Source of the DNA: Liolophura sinensis | Taxonomy: Eukaryota > Mollusca > Polyplacophora > Chitonida > Chitonidae | Length of the DNA: 64,000 nt | Assembly (NCBI RefSeq): GCF_032854445.1 | Contig: NC_088300.1 | Coordinates: 5,456,001-5,520,000, forward strand | Direction: 5' to 3' | In this document: in pieces, positions 52,466-64,000 of the stretch | Layout: the number at the start of each line of letters is the position of its first letter | Numbering within the stretch: position 1 is the first letter of the stretch | The notes under the pieces: model-generated | The model's database searches: none | Told to the model about the DNA's origin: nothing | The model's input: the letters and a program-made list of their open reading frames with translations, nothing else | Translations under genes and position numbers: made by a program

Positions 52466-52726
52466 TTTCTCGATCTGCAATTAATAACTCTACTGCAGAC
52501 CGTTAAAAAAACAAAAATTAGCAAGAAATGTCTGAAGTTGGCCTGGTTTTCTGTCCATCAGTTTATTTACCGGAAGCACGTGTTGCTTTCGCTATCGTTT
52601 GTTAATGCGCCTGCGTGGTATTCTCCATGACTAGCGTATGAGACGAAATACTGCGTTTATAAGAAACTTTGTCAACATAAAGGCGATGAGTGGAGAGTGT
52701 GGGACAAAGCTCATGGCTGTTTGGGG
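52466..52726. promoter_or_regulatory. ERCC2-PEX6 bidirectional promoter
   Basis: Only 261 bp separate the two start codons. In the middle, an ETS site ACCGGAAGC (52,569-52,577) overlaps a palindromic E-box CACGTG (52,577-52,582), and no TATA box is visible for either gene. This is the usual architecture of divergent housekeeping pairs. The ERCC2 5' UTR and a 5-nt coding part share exon 1 to the left; the PEX6 leader is at most about 145 nt if transcription starts near the motifs. Confidence 0.7.

Positions 52727-52730
<4 letters not shown>
52686..52730 (+). CDS. Short upstream ORF overlapping the PEX6 start
   Basis: An ATG at 52,686 opens a 14-codon frame whose TGA overlaps the PEX6 ATG as ATGA (52,727-52,730). 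It would be translated only if the leader begins upstream of 52,686. Such a frame could dampen or couple PEX6 translation by reinitiation; that effect is inferred. Confidence 0.35.
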
Positions 52731-63873
<11,143 letters not shown>

Positions 63874-64000
63874 GTAAGAAGGGAAGCATACTTATATGGG
63901 AATGACTGTAGAAGAGTTTCTCATAATTCAGACTTTGGATTTTTGTGGAGCAGTTCTGTTTTTTGGTTCACTTTATTTTGACCCCTTATTAAAGATGGTC

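Overview
This window is animal nuclear DNA: AT-rich, with GT-AG introns, tRNA-derived SINEs, minisatellites and no bacterial gene organisation. It most likely comes from a spiralian (mollusc, brachiopod or relative). That inference rests on a divergent TALE homeobox gene resembling the spiralian-restricted SPILE group, and on a SINE whose 3' tail ends in ACTCACTCACTCA, as in bivalve-type elements. The species cannot be named from sequence alone.

Layout. (1) Bases 1-19,800 are gene-poor: relic transposon sequence near 1.7-3.2 kb, scattered SINE remnants, an (AT)n tract and a palindromic MITE-like hairpin at 18.8 kb. (2) 19,831-20,952 (+) is a 373-codon open frame for a basic, Ser-rich, probably disordered protein I do not recognise. 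(3) 20,953-28,000 is non-coding, with a degenerate 24-kb minisatellite and a six-copy 65-bp array just beyond the ERCC2 stop codon. (4) 28,004-52,465 (-) is a complete 24-coding-exon ERCC2/XPD gene (TFIIH helicase). The splice model gives exactly 760 residues, the length of human XPD. (5) Two plus-strand genes lie inside ERCC2 introns: a two-exon TALE homeobox gene (37,622-39,667, intron 18), and a candidate 57-residue microgene (49,098-49,331, intron 6) with a compact CCAAT/ETS/YY1-like promoter. (6) 52,727 to the right edge (+) is PEX6, the peroxisomal AAA ATPase. It is head-to-head with ERCC2 across about 260 bp that hold overlapping ETS and E-box motifs. Fifteen exons are visible and the gene runs off the window after the start of the second ATPase domain.

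Three things stand out. Four tandem arrays (ERCC2 exons 12, 21 and 24; PEX6 exon 13) begin at an exon-intron boundary and repeat the splice-site sequence itself. PEX6 exon 6 carries one extra G in a G5 run, which breaks the frame just after Walker A; the neighbouring exons only read correctly with G4. The nested TALE homeobox gene has its own TATA-like promoter inside a housekeeping repair gene transcribed in the opposite direction.

ERCC2 and PEX6 are both housekeeping genes (repair/transcription and peroxisome import) and plausibly share a bidirectional promoter. The nested genes have separate promoters. All exon borders were derived by hand from reading-frame continuity, GT/AG sites and remembered family conservation; no alignment or transcript was available.
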